A DNA stretch of 52,874 bases, from assembly GCA_035645555.1 (NCBI GenBank), contig DASQMI010000082.1, positions 1 through 52,874 of the forward strand, written 5' to 3'. How positions within the stretch are numbered: the first letter of the stretch is position 1; each line of letters starts with the position of its first letter. Under the pieces are notes generated by a model, which made no database searches, was not told the DNA's origin, and saw only the letters and a program-made list of their open reading frames with translations. This document shows, in pieces, positions 50,775 through 52,874 of this stretch. Source of the stretch: Lysobacter_F sp035645555. Lineage in GTDB: Bacteria > Pseudomonadota > Gammaproteobacteria > Xanthomonadales > Xanthomonadaceae. Position numbers and translations under genes: made by a program.

Positions 50775-52211
50775 TTACGCCTGCGTTCCGCCGACGGTGA
50801 GCGCCTCGATCAGCAGCGACGGCTGACCGACGCCGACCGGCACGCTCTGCCCGTCCTTGCCGCACACGCCCACGCCCTCGTCGAGCGCGAGGTCGTGGCC
50901 GATCATGCGTACCCGCTGCATGGTCTCCGGGCCGTTGCCGATCAGGGTCGCGCCCTTCACCGGCGCGGTGATGCGGCCGTCCTCGATCAGGTAGGCCTCG
51001 GTCGCGGAGAACACGTACTTGCCGCTGGTGATGTCGACCTGGCCGCCGCCGAAGTTGACCGCGTAAAGACCGCGTTTGACCGAGCGGATCATCTCCTGCG
51101 GATCGTGCGTGCCGGCCAGCATGTAGGTGTTGGTCATGCGCGGCATGGTCAGGTGCGCGAACGATTCGCGACGGCCGTTGCCGGTGGGCGCCATGCCCAT
51201 CAGCCGCGCGTTGAGCGTGTCCTGCATGTACCCGACCAGCACGCCGTCCTCGATCAGCGTGGTGCATTGCGTCGGCGTGCCTTCGTCGTCGACGTTGAGC
51301 GAACCGCGCCGGCCGGCGAGCGTGCCGTCGTCGACGATGGTGACGCCCGGCGCGGCCACGCGCTGGCCGATGCGGCCGGCGTAGGTGCTGGTGCCCTTGC
51401 GATTGAAGTCGCCTTCCAGTCCGTGGCCGACCGCCTCGTGCAGCAGCACGCCGGGCCAACCGGCGGCCAGCACCACCGGCATCACGCCGGCCGGCGCGTC
51501 GATCGCCTCCAGGTTCACCAGCGCCTGCCGCAGCGCCTCGCGCGCCCACTGCTCGGGCTTGCCGCTGCCGAGCAGCTCGGCGTAGCCGTAGCGCCCGCCG
51601 CCGCCGGTGTAGCCGCTCTCGCGACGTCCGTTCTGCTCGACGATAACCTGCACGTTGAAGCGCACCAGCGGCCGCACGTCGGTCGCCAGCACGCCGTCGC
51701 TGCGCGCGATCAGCACCGTGTCCACCCCGCCGGTCAGGCTGACCACGACCTGCTTCACACGCGGATCGGCGGCGCGCAGCAGGCGGTCGATCCGGCGCAG
51801 CGCCTCGACCTTGTCCTCCGCCGCGATGGCGTCGACCGGGTCGAGCGCCGGGTACAGCGTGCGCTCGCCGACCCGCACCAGCTGCCGCGGCACCTCGCTG
51901 CGGCCGTCGCGCGCGATCGCGCGCGCCGAGCGCGAAGCAGCGAGCAGCGCGTCGACGTTGATCTCGTCGGAATACGCGAAGCCGGTCTTCTCGCCGCTGA
52001 TCGCGCGCACGCCGACGCCCTGCTCGATCGAATGCGCGCCTTCCTTGACGATGCCGTCCTCCATGGTCCAGCTCTCGCGGCGCGCGTGCTGGAAATACAG
52101 GTCGCCGAAATCCACGCCGGGGCCGAGCAGCGCGCCGAACGCGCGCTCGAGCCCCTCCGTATCGAGACCGGCGGGGGTGAGCAGGCGGCGTTCGGCGAGA
52201 TCGAGCGTCAT
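50775..52211 (-). CDS. tldD: Metalloprotease TldD
   Basis: TldD is the zinc-bearing partner of PmbA in the TldD/E peptidase. The 478-residue protein has the HExxxH zinc motif in LLHEAVGHGLEGDF (about 258-271). GSLNVDDEGTP and NTYMLAGTHDPQEM follow, with the third zinc ligand Cys near the end in GVGVCGKDGQ. Length matches E. coli TldD (481). The start at 52211 has AAGG upstream. It is 89 bases downstream of yhdP on the same strand, the common yhdP-tldD order. Confidence 0.97.
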   Translation of the reverse strand: MTLDLAERRLLTPAGLDTEGLERAFGALLGPGVDFGDLYFQHARRESWTMEDGIVKEGAHSIEQGVGVRAISGEKTGFAYSDEINVDALLAASRSARAIARDGRSEVPRQLVRVGERTLYPALDPVDAIAAEDKVEALRRIDRLLRAADPRVKQVVVSLTGGVDTVLIARSDGVLATDVRPLVRFNVQVIVEQNGRRESGYTGGGGRYGYAELLGSGKPEQWAREALRQALVNLEAIDAPAGVMPVVLAAGWPGVLLHEAVGHGLEGDFNRKGTSTYAGRIGQRVAAPGVTIVDDGTLAGRRGSLNVDDEGTPTQCTTLIEDGVLVGYMQDTLNARLMGMAPTGNGRRESFAHLTMPRMTNTYMLAGTHDPQEMIRSVKRGLYAVNFGGGQVDITSGKYVFSATEAYLIEDGRITAPVKGATLIGNGPETMQRVRMIGHDLALDEGVGVCGKDGQSVPVGVGQPSLLIEALTVGGTQA

Positions 52212-52300
52212 GGTCGGGCCTTGAAGGGGGAACGGCGATTGTGTCGGCACGGCCGCGCGCAGGCGACCTTCCTGGGAGGTGGAGACGTGAAGGCGGCGGA

Positions 52301-52874
52301 TCAACCGGCCGGTGCGTCGCCGCCGGCCATGCGGCTCTGCTCGCGGCTGATCACCTCGACCTTGGGGTCGCTCCACGGTCCGGTCACCCGGTAGGTCTTC
52401 GCGCCGATCCCGCCGAGCGGCTTCTGCAGCACCGCGTTCGCCGCGGCACCGATCGCCGCGCCGACCGGGCCGCCGGCGATCGCGCCGACCGCGGTCAGCA
52501 GGTTGCCGGTCTTCGGCCGCACCTCGATGGTCTGGTCGAAACTCTGCGCGCGCAGGTTGGCGGCGCCGCGGATCGCGATCGCCGCCGACGGCCCGTCGAT
52601 GGCGAGGTCGTCGCTGCGCGCGCTGCCGCCGTCGAAGCGCACCGTGCCGCCCATGCGGTTGAACGCGAAGCCCTTGGAGAAGAAGTCGCGGAAGTCGAGC
52701 GTCAGCCGGCGCGGCAGCTCGGCGATGCTGAGCAGGCCGAGCACGCGCCCGGCGCCGGGCTCCACCTCGAGCAGGCGGCCGTTGCGCACGTCGAGCGTGA
52801 GTTGGCCTTCCAGTCCGGCCAGCGCGAACGCCGCCGGGCTGCCCGGCCAGGCGGCATCGAAGCGCAACGTGCCG
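52301..52874 (-). CDS. yhdP: YhdP family protein, C-terminal part (gene continues beyond the window)
   Basis: Only the last 190 or so residues are present; the reading frame stays open to the window edge. They match the C-terminus of the YhdP/TIGR02099 AsmA-like proteins: RLLEVEPGAGRVLGLLSI, RRLTLDFRDFFSKGFAFNRM and FDQTIEVRPKTGNLLTAVGA. A glycine-rich stretch (GAIAGGPVGAAIGAAANAVLQKPLG, in parts) and KTYRVTGPWSDPKVEVI follow. These very large proteins span the periplasm and are thought to carry phospholipids to the outer membrane. tldD follows. Confidence 0.9.
   Translation of the reverse strand, partial: GTLRFDAAWPGSPAAFALAGLEGQLTLDVRNGRLLEVEPGAGRVLGLLSIAELPRRLTLDFRDFFSKGFAFNRMGGTVRFDGGSARSDDLAIDGPSAAIAIRGAANLRAQSFDQTIEVRPKTGNLLTAVGAIAGGPVGAAIGAAANAVLQKPLGGIGAKTYRVTGPWSDPKVEVISREQSRMAGGDAPAG

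Overview
The window is about 70% G+C, gene-dense bacterial chromosome. It most resembles a member of the Lysobacteraceae/Xanthomonadaceae (Lysobacter or Luteimonas-like). The reasons are the order tsf / pyrH-frr-uppS-cdsA-dxr-rseP-bamA-lpxD-fabZ-lpxA-lpxB-rnhB-dnaE, the absence of skp between bamA and lpxD, and the repeated REP-type palindrome GTAGGAGCGGCTTCAGCCGC. The genus is an inference and was not tested by any search.

Layout. 0-1 kb: tsf and its terminator, then a REP cluster. 1.2-6.5 kb (minus strand): an ECF sigma factor, a FecR-type anti-sigma factor and a TonB-dependent receptor with a signalling (STN) domain, followed by an AIM24-family gene. 6.7-23.8 kb (plus strand): the pyrH to dnaE envelope, lipid A and replication block, with a cation-efflux gene between pyrH and frr. 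24-33 kb: a GH31 alpha-glucosidase, an HNH nuclease, a pseudo-receiver protein of unknown function, dxs, a TraB/GumN protein and a sugar-porter MFS transporter. 33-36.5 kb: a PAS hybrid histidine kinase, a DUF4396 membrane protein convergent with a DUF305 membrane protein, a small hypothetical gene and tRNA-Pro(GGG). 36.7-44.4 kb (minus strand): the thrS-infC-rpmI-rplT-pheS-pheT-ihfA-merR translation block. 44.6-48.1 kb (plus strand): accA, tilS, xseB, ispA. 48.1-52.9 kb: a DUF4870 gene, pmbA, darP, tldD and the 3' end of yhdP.

How the genes work together. The core blocks cover outer-membrane assembly (BamA, RseP), lipid A (LpxD, FabZ, LpxA, LpxB), phospholipid (CdsA, AccA), isoprenoids (Dxr, Dxs, IspA, UppS), translation (Tsf, Frr, IF3, L35, L20, PheRS, ThrRS, TilS) and DNA metabolism (DnaE, RnhB, XseB, IHF-alpha). 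Interspersed are smaller sensing or accessory units: the FecI/FecR/receptor trio, the alpha-glucosidase and sugar porter, the DUF4396/DUF305 pair and the hybrid kinase.

The most interesting signals are regulatory. (1) The DUF4396 and DUF305 genes each have a promoter with the same TTGACCTTCCC -35 region, the same 19-bp spacer and the same TATCCC -10, which is the architecture of CueR/MerR-controlled copper promoters; they look like a two-gene copper-responsive unit. (2) Near-consensus LacI-family operators lie upstream of both the alpha-glucosidase and the sugar porter, 6.5 kb apart. (3) The thrS leader encodes an eight-residue peptide with tandem Thr codons followed by an intrinsic terminator, a candidate attenuator. 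(4) REP palindromes supply the stop codons of two genes and sit where dnaE is separated from accA.
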